A DNA stretch of 64,000 bases, from contig OX638323.1 in assembly GCA_951812715.1 (NCBI GenBank), forward strand, positions 1,302,001 to 1,366,000, given 5' to 3'. Positions 35,403 through 43,161 of the stretch are shown here, piece after piece; positions within the stretch are counted from its first letter, which is position 1; the number at the start of each line of letters is the position of its first letter. The notes under the pieces are model-generated. The model saw only the letters and a list, made by a program, of their open reading frames with translations. It searched no databases and was not told the DNA's origin. The position numbers and the translations under genes are program-made. The DNA comes from an uncultured Pseudohongiella sp. (GTDB lineage: Bacteria; Pseudomonadota; Gammaproteobacteria; Pseudomonadales; Pseudohongiellaceae).

Positions 35403-36365
35403 TCACAGAAATCGCGGTCCCAGGATCTCCTCGCCCGGCTGCCAGCGCAACACGCCGTGCGCGGTGTACTTGCGCCGTTGTGAGTATAAGTAGTTCCAGT
35501 TCACTACCAGCGTATAGTCGTGATCAATCAGCGTGTCTCTGGTCTCGATGCGCAGGGCTTTGCCATAGACATGCAGCACGCTGTAAAGGTATCGGCCATA
35601 GGCAAAGCCGTTGCCGAACAGATCCGGGCCGTGAAACTGGTGGCGATTGTGGTCGCGCGTGCGTTCGCAGGTATGATCGCTATCGACTACGCCGCTGGAG
35701 CGGATACGCGTTTCGGCCCGGGTCAGGTTGATCGGGCGGTAGTCCATGGTCACGCGGTTGGTCCCGGCAAGTTTCTGCTCTTGATCGTAAACCTCGAGTT
35801 CCCCGATCCAGCGGCCTGCGTGCTTTGGCGGCAAGACGAAAGGCCGCTTGCCCTCTATCCGTTCCCGGGCCAGCCAATCGGCGACCCGATCCCGCGTAAC
35901 GGGATTTTTCTCATAATCCTCGGTGACGATGTAGAGGCCGTTGAACGTGGCTACCAGCGTAGCGCCCTCGAAAAGCAGCGACGAGTAGACCTGCATGCCC
36001 AATTCGGGAACCACGTGATTCACGGTCCGCAGATGGCTATTCCAGGCTGGGGAAAAATACTCCGAGTCCACGAGCGCGCCATAGGGTTTGCCGGAACCGA
36101 CGATATCCGGCCCGGTGTAGATGCGGTCGTTGTCGGAGTCGATCACTCCAAAATCGAAGCGCCCGATCTCGAAGCGATTGCGTAACGCGCCGATGGCATC
36201 GAAGTCGGTGTCCATCCAGTAGCGGGTCTTGCCGCCGACGCGCTCGCTCGCCCGCGAGACGTTGTTGTATCCCACATAGGCGCCATCCGGTTCGAATACC
36301 GACGGCGCGCCATGCCATTGGCCGGTGATCAGTTTCTGCCAGTTGCTCGGTTGCTTGCTTGTCAT
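35403..36365 (-). CDS. Unrecognised beta-rich protein, possibly two lipocalin-like units
   Basis: 320 residues, no signal peptide. The first half (GQWHGAPSVFEPDGAYVGYNN to ATFNGLYIVTED) and the second (GRWIGELEVYDQEQ to YTAHGVLRW) both begin with G-x-W and consist of short amphipathic strands, suggesting a duplicated beta-barrel. It is rich in aromatic residues and His (DHNRHQFHGPDLFG). It is the third gene of the operon 38204-35403 with the RCCR-like and chlorophyllase-like genes, 30 bp after the latter. It may bind a planar or hydrophobic ligand. I do not recognise the family. Confidence 0.7.
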   Translation of the reverse strand: MTSKQPSNWQKLITGQWHGAPSVFEPDGAYVGYNNVSRASERVGGKTRYWMDTDFDAIGALRNRFEIGRFDFGVIDSDNDRIYTGPDIVGSGKPYGALVDSEYFSPAWNSHLRTVNHVVPELGMQVYSSLLFEGATLVATFNGLYIVTEDYEKNPVTRDRVADWLARERIEGKRPFVLPPKHAGRWIGELEVYDQEQKLAGTNRVTMDYRPINLTRAETRIRSSGVVDSDHTCERTRDHNRHQFHGPDLFGNGFAYGRYLYSVLHVYGKALRIETRDTLIDHDYTLVVNWNYLYSQRRKYTAHGVLRWQPGEEILGPRFL

Positions 36366-36395
36366 GCTTGAATTCTCCTCACGCGCGATCCGCGG

Positions 36396-37391
36396 TCACT
36401 TCGTTTCGGCAACCGCCGCCAAAGGATGTTCGGCGTTGCACAAAGTCTCCATGGCCGTGATCGACGCGGCATCGCCAATACACGCCCGACGGCAGAAATT
36501 GACGATCAGTTCCGCCATGTAGACCCGCATACGCCGGCCGTCGCCAGCGGCCGGACGGTCAAGATACGCGCGCCCGGTAGTTGGATCCCGCGGCCAGGCA
36601 AAGGAGAAATGATTGGCGCCTTCGACGATTAGCAAATAGCGGCCATCGCCATCACCCGCCACTCCTTCCCTGAAAGTGCGCTCAACCGGGGTGTCCGCGG
36701 CGGACTGGCCGGTATTGCTATAACGATAGCTGCTGCCGGCGATAACGCCGTCCCGGTTGCCGCCCATGATGAGCAGCGGCAGGTTTCCCGCCAGTGGCAT
36801 AATGCTTTGTTCCGGCCAGCCCAGCCGCGGATTTCCCGCCGTGTGCGCCGCGAAGGCGAAGGCGCCCCGAACGCCCGGATACCAGTCGCTGTTGGCGTTG
36901 ACCAGCGCCATGGTTCCGCCCGCGGAATGGCCGCCGAGCACGAGGCGGTCCAGATCCAGATGCCCGGCCAGCATACTGTTCCGCTGTACTTTCGCCAACT
37001 CATCGAGGATGGCGGGCAAGGCCGGACAGGAGGGCTGGTTGCCGTAATGATCCCGGTGCAATGCCTGGAGCGTAAGTCCCGGGCTAGCGCTGACCAGGTC
37101 GCCGATCTCGATGGTGACCCAATTGTAGGTTACAGCGATGAAGCCGGCCCGCGCCAGCGCGCCGGCGATCCAGCCATATGCCTCCAGCGAGATGTTTATC
37201 CCGGGCATGACGATCACCACCGGAAACGGCGCATGCGTCTCGTCCGGGGGAATAAATCCGGTATCCCGCTCTTGGAAAGTGTTGCCGTATTTGCTTGGAT
37301 AATGGATCTTCAGCGTGAGATTGTCATAAGGCGCGACGCGAGCCGCCACCGTCGCGGCTCGATAGAACGCTCTGACCGCGATCCGCTTCAT
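36396..37391 (-). CDS. Alpha/beta hydrolase, chlorophyllase/PET-hydrolase-like
   Basis: 331 residues. Nucleophile elbow GGHSAGG, catalytic Asp probably in GGNRDGVI and His in EGANHFSFAW; the strand before the first helix reads PFPVVIVMPGINISLEAYGWIAGALARAGFIAVT, which closely follows the opening of chlorophyllases (a hydrophobic strand, an oxyanion loop, then 'aYs.ll..lAs.GfivV'). Related bacterial hydrolases include PET hydrolase and platelet-activating-factor acetylhydrolase types. No signal peptide is evident. It lies seven bases after the RCCR-like gene, so they are cotranscribed. An ester-bond hydrolase is certain enough; hydrolysis of a phytyl or other tetrapyrrole ester is inferred from context. 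Confidence 0.85.
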   Translation of the reverse strand: MKRIAVRAFYRAATVAARVAPYDNLTLKIHYPSKYGNTFQERDTGFIPPDETHAPFPVVIVMPGINISLEAYGWIAGALARAGFIAVTYNWVTIEIGDLVSASPGLTLQALHRDHYGNQPSCPALPAILDELAKVQRNSMLAGHLDLDRLVLGGHSAGGTMALVNANSDWYPGVRGAFAFAAHTAGNPRLGWPEQSIMPLAGNLPLLIMGGNRDGVIAGSSYRYSNTGQSAADTPVERTFREGVAGDGDGRYLLIVEGANHFSFAWPRDPTTGRAYLDRPAAGDGRRMRVYMAELIVNFCRRACIGDAASITAMETLCNAEHPLAAVAETK

Positions 37392-37397
37392 GGCTCG

Positions 37398-38204
37398 TCA
37401 TGCCGGCCTTGGCAATACTCTGCGACCACCCCAAAGCGCCGCGATCAACTGCGTGGTCAACTCTCTACCGTACATCCGCTCCACCAGCGCATTCATGGGA
37501 TCGCGCTCGGCGATCTCCCGCCGCAGCAGCTCATCCCGAGCCGCCTGGGCCGATCGCGCGGACGCCGGCAAAATGCTGGACTTCTCGACGTTGACGAGCC
37601 ACTGGTCCAGCATTCCGTGCGTGGTATCCCGCAGGGTTTGCAGGTTCCGTTCGCTGTCCGTAGCGGTAATACAAATGCTCGCCGCCGTCTGGGTGACGCG
37701 CATGTACAAGTCGCGGCTTATGAAGCTGCGCAATTCCGGGTCTTCATGCAATCGCAGGTGCTCCTCGTTCAACTCGCGGTAGTACTTTTCCATGTAGTCC
37801 GGGTTGTTCGCCAAATCCTTGCGCGGGATGAAATCCAGATACATGAACAGATCCGGCACCGTGCCGAGCGCGATGCCGAGATTGGGCGCATCGAACTTGC
37901 CGGCGAGGCTGACCGTCAGATGCATATTGGTGAAACTTGCCTTGGGGTTACCCACCCACGAATGCACCAGCCAATCGATCTCGGGGCCGGTGTAGGTGCT
38001 GAGCCAGCCACTGGCGCCACTGCCGTCGGTGGCCTGGTAAGGTTGGAGATCCGCGGTGGACGGATCCGGGTGTAGTTCGAACCGCGCTCTGACCTTATCG
38101 AACAATTCGCCGAGAATTCCCCATAAAGTATCGAATGTCGCCCGCTGGTCAACATCCGGTCTGGCCGCGATTTCGTCGGTAAAAGGCCGGGTGGATTTAG
38201 CCAT
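37398..38204 (-). CDS. Red chlorophyll catabolite reductase-like protein 2
   Basis: 268 residues. The central block reads DLFMYLDFIPRKDLANNPDYMEKYYREL, then RSFISRDLYMRVTQTAASICITA and an end with LLRREIAERDPMNALVERMYG. From memory, plant RCCR (ACD2) has LLDLLPRKDLALHPDYIEKYYE, then a S-P-S-L-Y-V-R-S segment and a similar C-terminal order, so the match covers most of the protein. RCCR reduces red chlorophyll catabolite, a linear tetrapyrrole, with electrons from ferredoxin. There is no signal or transit peptide. Start ATG 38204; an open frame upstream has no better start. It is the first gene of an operon with the chlorophyllase-like hydrolase. An alternative is another bilin-reductase-type enzyme. 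Confidence 0.75.
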   Translation of the reverse strand: MAKSTRPFTDEIAARPDVDQRATFDTLWGILGELFDKVRARFELHPDPSTADLQPYQATDGSGASGWLSTYTGPEIDWLVHSWVGNPKASFTNMHLTVSLAGKFDAPNLGIALGTVPDLFMYLDFIPRKDLANNPDYMEKYYRELNEEHLRLHEDPELRSFISRDLYMRVTQTAASICITATDSERNLQTLRDTTHGMLDQWLVNVEKSSILPASARSAQAARDELLRREIAERDPMNALVERMYGRELTTQLIAALWGGRRVLPRPA

Positions 38205-38452
38205 GGATAGCGATCCTGAATTCGTTACGGCATATATCTTGATGCAGAACCAGGCGGCAAGCAATAGTCATGTCGCGCCGGGCTCGCGATGCCGTTCGCG
38301 CCGGCTTGAACTTTCGGCAATGTAATCCAATATGCTACGCTCGAAATCCAATAAAATTTCGGGTACTTCGGTAACAAATTCGTGTTAGACTCGTTAGCTG
38401 TCGCAAGAACTGTAGAATTCAGCCAATAACCCTTATTCGTGAGGATCATGAC
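38205..38452. other. Divergent promoter region of the RCCR-like 2 operon and the 38453 gene
   Basis: 248 bp, AT-rich in its right half. Unlike most promoters of the cluster it has no recognisable TTGAY-N4-RTCAW palindrome. No other motif stands out. Confidence 0.4.
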
Positions 38453-40306
38453 GTGAAAAAAACCATCTTGACGGCCCTTTGCGCCGTGCTGGGCAGTTCA
38501 CCTTTATATGCCGGCGAGCGCGTGGGAGATTTCGCCCTGATCGACCACAACGGCGCGTTCCATCACATGGCCTGGTATGACGACCAGGAAGCTATCGTAT
38601 TGCTGCCCCAGGCCAACGGCGCAACCGATGCCGAAGCACTGGCGGCGTTGCGGGAGTTGCGATCCCGTTACGAGTTCCAGGGGGTGGCGTTCATGCTGAT
38701 CAACCCGGGCCTCGACACTGCCCGCGAAGCGGTGCGGGCGGAAGCCGAACAGACCGGCATCGACCTCCCCATCCTGATGGACGACACGCAACTGGTTGCG
38801 GAAATGCTCGGATTGACTCGCCTGGATGAAGCCGTAGTCTACGACCCCGCGACATATGAAATTCTCTACCGCGGCGAAGCCGGTCCTTCGCTGGACCGGG
38901 TTCTCGATCGGGTTCTCAATGACGAAAGCATCGAATTGACCGTTGCCGCTACCGATGGCGCGGCCATTTCCTATAACAGCCTTGAAGAGCATGGCGAGCT
39001 GTCCTACGAGCACGACATTGCTCCGATCATCGCCGAGAACTGCGCCGAATGTCACCGCCAGGGCGGCATCGCGCCATTCGCCATGGACAGCAAACTTGCC
39101 GTCAAGGGCTGGTCGCCGATGATTCGTGAAGTAGTACTCACTCGCCGCATGCCTCCGGGTCAGATCGACAACAAGGTCGGTCACAAGATGCGCAACGAGA
39201 TGAATCTGGCTGATGCCGACATGCAGAAGCTCGTTAGCTGGATCGACGCCGGCGCCAATACCGAGAGCGACGCCGATCCGTTAAGTCAGCTCGAATGGCC
39301 GGACACCAAATGGACCCTGGCCGAAGCGCTTGGCGAACCGGATCTGATCATCGAGGTTCCGCCCCAATCGGTTCCCGCCACGGGAGTCGTGGACTATATG
39401 AACATACCCATTGATCTCGGCCTGACCGAGGATCGCTGGGTGCGCGGATCGGAAGTAGCGCCCGGAGCGCCGGAAGTGCTGCATCACATCATCACGACCG
39501 TGATTCCTCCCGAAGGACGCCGCAGTGGCTTTGATTTGGTCGTCGAAGCCATCAACAGCCTGCCGGAAGAACGGGCTGTCGCCATCCGCACGGAAATTTT
39601 CGCGGCCATGGCCGCCGGCGAGCAGCCGGATATCGATCGCATCTTCGCGGAGAATCCAGACATCGACATTGGTTCCCTGCTCGGTGGCGGTGACCCCGAC
39701 CAGGGTTCGGTCGCGGGCTACGCTCCCGGCAACAGCTTTTCGTTTAATCCGGAAGGCGTCGGCGGACTGCTGAAGGCCGGGTCCCGACTCAATCTGCAAA
39801 TGCACTACACCACATCGGGCAAGGAAACCGTGGACGCCACCGAAATCGGCATCTACTTCTACGACGAGGGCGTAGTGCCCGCCGAACGCATGTCCGGCGG
39901 CGTCGGCAATGCCTTTTCCATCGACATTCCGGCCCATGCCAAGGACCACGAAATGCAACTGGTGACCTATGTGCCGGAAGAAGCGGAGATATACTCGCTC
40001 ATGCCGCACATGCATTTCCGCGGCAAGCGCATGGCGTTTACGGCGCGATATCCTGACGGCAGCGAGGAATTGCTGTTGTCCGTGCCGGCCTATTCCTTCA
40101 ATTGGCAATTGGCGCACGAGTTGCAAACGCCGCTGCGAGTCCCAGCCGGCACCGAAATCGTCGCCACCGGCGCCTTCGACAACTCCGCCCAGAACGAGTT
40201 CAACCCGGACCCGAATATCGACATCCATTGGGGCGAACAAAGCTGGGACGAGATGTTCATGGGCTTCTATAGCTGGAAGAACGTCGACCAGAGCGGCTCC
40301 GAATAA
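38453..40306 (+). CDS. Secreted fusion: thioredoxin-like, cytochrome c and copper type II monooxygenase-like domains
   Basis: 617 residues. GTG start at 38453, eight bases after GAGGAT, gives a signal peptide (MKKTILTALCAVLGSSPLYA). Residues about 22-165 resemble a peroxiredoxin/thioredoxin domain without a CxxC. A single haem c site follows, Cys197-Ala-Glu-Cys200-His201. The C-terminal part (about 290-610) holds LHHIITTVIPPEG and MPHMHFRGKRM, with His motifs like those of ascorbate-dependent copper monooxygenases (PHM/DBH-like). It therefore appears to be a periplasmic redox protein. Substrate unknown. It ends at a strong terminator. Confidence 0.82.
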   Translation: MKKTILTALCAVLGSSPLYAGERVGDFALIDHNGAFHHMAWYDDQEAIVLLPQANGATDAEALAALRELRSRYEFQGVAFMLINPGLDTAREAVRAEAEQTGIDLPILMDDTQLVAEMLGLTRLDEAVVYDPATYEILYRGEAGPSLDRVLDRVLNDESIELTVAATDGAAISYNSLEEHGELSYEHDIAPIIAENCAECHRQGGIAPFAMDSKLAVKGWSPMIREVVLTRRMPPGQIDNKVGHKMRNEMNLADADMQKLVSWIDAGANTESDADPLSQLEWPDTKWTLAEALGEPDLIIEVPPQSVPATGVVDYMNIPIDLGLTEDRWVRGSEVAPGAPEVLHHIITTVIPPEGRRSGFDLVVEAINSLPEERAVAIRTEIFAAMAAGEQPDIDRIFAENPDIDIGSLLGGGDPDQGSVAGYAPGNSFSFNPEGVGGLLKAGSRLNLQMHYTTSGKETVDATEIGIYFYDEGVVPAERMSGGVGNAFSIDIPAHAKDHEMQLVTYVPEEAEIYSLMPHMHFRGKRMAFTARYPDGSEELLLSVPAYSFNWQLAHELQTPLRVPAGTEIVATGAFDNSAQNEFNPDPNIDIHWGEQSWDEMFMGFYSWKNVDQSGSE

Positions 40307-40331
40307 TCCGGCCCCGATCCAGGCAAGACAA

Positions 40332-40361
40332 GAAAGGCGGGCATTGCCCGCCTTTCTTTTG
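40332..40361 (+). terminator. Rho-independent terminator
   Basis: A perfect 11-bp stem (40332-40342 with 40346-40356), 3-nt loop and a T-rich tail (TTTTG), just after the 617-residue fusion gene. It could also serve the convergent ATPase gene through the A-rich left side. Confidence 0.9.
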
Positions 40362-40369
40362 TTCACGAT

Positions 40370-41578
40370 TCATACGCGTTCCGCCTGCCGCCTGATGAAA
40401 GCGCCGAACAAGGGTACCGCAAAGGTATGTTTGCCGAAGCGATTTCGATAAAGCAAGCCCTGTGCGGCAAGCGCGGTCAACATCTGGCTGACATTGCTCG
40501 CGCTAAACGGTCTTACCGATGCTTCTTTGGATTTCTCGACGATCTCCGAAACGCCGAATTCGTTTTCGCAATGCTCAAGGCTCGCGATTACCGACAAGAG
40601 TTCGCGTTGACGATCCGTGGCTCTGGACCATCTGCCGCTGAAAAAATCGGAGTCGAGTTTTTCTTCGATTTCCCGGACAGGAACCCTGCCTTTCCGCCCC
40701 TTGTCCAGACGAATTGTGAATGCGTCATAGACTTCCCGGCAAATGAACTGGATGAAATACGGGTAGCCGCCTGACATCCTGACAATCGCTCCGGCTGTCT
40801 CGTTACCCAGGGTAATCTGGTCGTTGCCTTCAATTGGCTTGAGAATGGCGTCCCGGGTCTCCGGCTCGGACAGGCTTTCGAGAAAAACGGAACGGAACAT
40901 GCGCTCGGCATAAGTTCGCGAATCCACCAGTTTCGGGTATAGCGTCGGGAGTCCGGCCAAAGCGAGCATCAACGGCAGGCCTTTGCGCTGCATGGACTGA
41001 AACGCGTCGAGAAGAAGGGTAAGCGGAAACCGATCCTTTTCCGCGTGATCGCTCAGATTTTGCGCTTCGTCATACGCAAAGATGATTCCGCGAATCCCAC
41101 TTCCACTGCTCTCCAAGGCATTCCAGCCAAACTCGACCGCGGCTTTCAGCTTGTCGAGCGGGAGTCCCGGAGTCTCGGCGAAAACGCTTTTCAACGCTTC
41201 GAACCCAAGCCCTTGCCGCAAGGTTCTTGACTCGGAAGTAAACCCGGGCGCCAGCGTTTGTTTCTCGGAAACCACGATCGACGAAGTCTTGATGGCCAGA
41301 TCGGCGCACAGCCTCGTCGCAAGATTGGCCTCGTCGATACTTGCGGACTCGTTGATGTCGGTACCTGTCCAGAGCCAACCCTGTTCCATGGCAAGATGTT
41401 TCAGCGAATCCAGTAATACGGTCTTGCCCGATCCCCGCAGCCCCGAAAGCACGAGATTCTCCGTGACGACCTCCTGCCGCAGCAGCCGCTCGAAAATCCG
41501 TTTCTCGGCCTCGCGCCCCGCGAGATAGGGAGGCGTATGCCCGGCGCCCGGTCGAAAGGGATTGGCAGACTTGTTCAT
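40370..41578 (-). CDS. AAA-type ATPase with C-terminal winged-helix-like part
   Basis: 402 residues. Walker A GLRGSGKT (46-53), Walker B GIIFAYDEAQN, arginine-finger-like motifs downstream and a C-terminal region (KSKEASVRPFSASNVSQMLTALAAQGLLYRN) that looks like a DNA-binding winged helix. This is the Cdc6/ORC-like or 'AAA_16' arrangement common in mobile or defence-linked ATPases. Start ATG 41578 (MNKSANPF); the TTG at 41590 is less likely. Codon use is plainer and the flanks AT-rich compared with the rest of the window, suggesting horizontal transfer. The partner is unknown. Confidence 0.8.
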   Translation of the reverse strand: MNKSANPFRPGAGHTPPYLAGREAEKRIFERLLRQEVVTENLVLSGLRGSGKTVLLDSLKHLAMEQGWLWTGTDINESASIDEANLATRLCADLAIKTSSIVVSEKQTLAPGFTSESRTLRQGLGFEALKSVFAETPGLPLDKLKAAVEFGWNALESSGSGIRGIIFAYDEAQNLSDHAEKDRFPLTLLLDAFQSMQRKGLPLMLALAGLPTLYPKLVDSRTYAERMFRSVFLESLSEPETRDAILKPIEGNDQITLGNETAGAIVRMSGGYPYFIQFICREVYDAFTIRLDKGRKGRVPVREIEEKLDSDFFSGRWSRATDRQRELLSVIASLEHCENEFGVSEIVEKSKEASVRPFSASNVSQMLTALAAQGLLYRNRFGKHTFAVPLFGAFIRRQAERV

Positions 41579-41856
41579 TGTATTTAGCACTATTTAGTCA
41601 GACTGCTAAATTTAGTATATTAGTTAAATATAGTCAATTGGCTAACTGCCACTAAGTATTATTACAAGAGAACGGAGTACCTGTATCCAATAACTTTAAA
41701 GAAAGGCGAGTAATGCTCAACTAACTTTTGTCCGGCATTTTCTCTTATTTGAACTACACTTTGTTCGACAGTTTCACGCCGGTCCGGCTGGATGTTCCAG
41801 TTGACCCGCGCAAGTTTCATTCCTATAGTGACTACATTGGTCACTTGGAGAACAGC
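41579..41856. promoter_or_regulatory. AT-rich divergent promoter region of the ATPase and toxin-antitoxin genes
   Basis: The stretch 41580-41660 is very AT-rich and contains several copies of TTTAGT and an inverted repeat ATTTAGCA / TGCTAAAT (41582-41589 and 41604-41611). Such repeats upstream of a Phd-type antitoxin often form an autoregulatory operator, though here they lie nearer the ATPase gene. Confidence 0.45.
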
Positions 41857-42099
41857 ATGCAGCAAGTTCAACTACGCGAGGCCAAGGCCAGACTTTCGGC
41901 AATCGTCGAAAATGCGGCACTCGGAGAATCGGCGGTAATCACTCGCCGCGGACAGCCGCGCGCGGTAATTATCGGTATTGACGAATGGAACCGGCTGCGG
42001 CGTGTTCCCTCATTCGGCCGCCTGTTGGCGGCATCCGGGCTCGAGGACGAAGACATCCCGCCCAGAGACCGGAGCCCACTTGGAGATGCAGCACTTTAG
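41857..42099 (+). CDS. Antitoxin, Phd/YefM family
   Basis: 80 residues. MQQVQLREAKARLSAIVENAALGESAVITRRGQPRAVIIG is the Phd/YefM DNA-binding fold with the usual 'vt+rG+p.avl' motif; a short acidic C-terminal tail (GLEDEDIPPRD) would wrap the toxin. GGAG seven bases upstream fixes ATG 41857; the open frame before it is not used. The toxin gene follows nine bases later. Confidence 0.88.
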   Translation: MQQVQLREAKARLSAIVENAALGESAVITRRGQPRAVIIGIDEWNRLRRVPSFGRLLAASGLEDEDIPPRDRSPLGDAAL

Positions 42100-42107
42100 G
42101 GACCGAA

Positions 42108-42551
42108 GTGTACTTGCTTGACACAAATATCCTTTCAGTCGGTGCGCCCGGCCCCAGGGAAGCGCCATCCGCCTTGATCGACTGGATGGATGCAAACTCC
42201 GATCGACTGTTTATTTCAACAATCACGGTGGCGGAAATTTGCGGCGGAATCAACAAAATGGAACGAACCGGCGCCAAAGCAAAAGCCCGGAAAATCAGTG
42301 ATTGGCTCGAACTTGTGCTCCACCTCTACGAGGACAGAGTGCTGCCATTCGACATTGATGCCGCACAAACGGCTGGGGGGTTCATGGATTTGGCAAGGGC
42401 CATGGGCCTTTCCCCCGGTTTCGCGGACCTGGCCATTGCTTCGATCGCGTCCAGCAGAAGCCTGACGCTACTTACACGCAATGTGAAAGATTTCGCGCCG
42501 CTCAGCATTGACGTGGTGAATCCCTTCGAAAAGATTCCAGCGCAACTATGA
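42108..42551 (+). CDS. vapC: PIN-domain ribonuclease toxin (VapC-like)
   Basis: 147 residues from GTG 42108 (VYLLDTNILS). Metal-binding acidic residues Asp5, Glu43 and Asp107 (GFADLAIAS) are all present, so an active RNase is expected, probably cutting tRNA or rRNA. It pairs with the Phd-type antitoxin upstream. Its stop overlaps the start of a 56-codon ORF (ATGA). Confidence 0.88.
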   Translation: MYLLDTNILSVGAPGPREAPSALIDWMDANSDRLFISTITVAEICGGINKMERTGAKAKARKISDWLELVLHLYEDRVLPFDIDAAQTAGGFMDLARAMGLSPGFADLAIASIASSRSLTLLTRNVKDFAPLSIDVVNPFEKIPAQL

Positions 42552-42718
42552 TTATGCCGCCAATGACTGCAATAGAGCGACGAATCGACACCCCGACTCG
42601 TGATTTCTACGATGCGGGCGATGTCGAAATTTTCATCCTCGACGATCACAAGGATGTACCCTGCGTTATAGCGGCCTTCGAAGTTTTAGGGATTGCTGCC
42701 GAGTTTTCAATTACATGA
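42548..42718 (+). CDS. Small ORF between the toxin and the ASCH-like gene
   Basis: 56 codons from ATG 42548 (MIMPPMTAIERRID). Its start overlaps the toxin stop (ATGA) and its stop overlaps the next start (ATGA at 42715-42718), which is unlikely unless it is translated. The product is acidic and has no recognisable family. It may be a remnant of a larger gene, but the double coupling speaks for a real gene. Confidence 0.55.
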   Translation: MIMPPMTAIERRIDTPTRDFYDAGDVEIFILDDHKDVPCVIAAFEVLGIAAEFSIT

Positions 42719-43161
42719 GTATGACAACGAATCTCCAAGTGCTGCTCAGCATTCGGCCTGAGCACGCTGACAACATCATTGAAGGAGTCAAGACCGTCGA
42801 GTTTCGGCGACGCTTCCCGGCGGATGCGCGGGTGCGCGGAGCCACCATGTGGATTTACTCGACTGCGCCTGTAAAGCAGGTGATCGGTTTGGCGACTGTC
42901 GTGTCTGTGGAGCGGTTGGTACTTCCGGAACTCTGGTCTTACTACGGCTCGGCGGGCGCGGTGGATAGGTGTGTGTTCGATGAGTATTTTGCAGGGGTGA
43001 GCGAGGGCTTCGCGATTCTTTTGGGTGAAATCAGACGATTGCCCGCGACCGTTGGCTCGGACGATCTCAAAGCTCTGGACTTCGCGGCGCCCCAATCCTA
43101 CCGATTCGTAACCGAGCCGGTGCTAGACATGTTGAGAGAACGCCTTGAAATTCCTGCTTGA
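42715..43161 (+). CDS. ASCH/PUA-like domain protein
   Basis: 148 residues. The start MTTNLQVLLSIRPEHADNIIEGVKTVEFRRRF has the ASCH motif 'sIrp.ya..I..G.Kt.EfR', followed by WIYSTAPVKQVIGLATVVSV, the second conserved part. ASCH domains bind RNA or modified nucleic-acid substrates; some are N4-acetylcytidine-related hydrolases. Its 3' end overlaps the PIN-GNAT-EVE gene by 17 bp, so the two are likely functionally linked. Confidence 0.85.
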   Translation: MSMTTNLQVLLSIRPEHADNIIEGVKTVEFRRRFPADARVRGATMWIYSTAPVKQVIGLATVVSVERLVLPELWSYYGSAGAVDRCVFDEYFAGVSEGFAILLGEIRRLPATVGSDDLKALDFAAPQSYRFVTEPVLDMLRERLEIPA

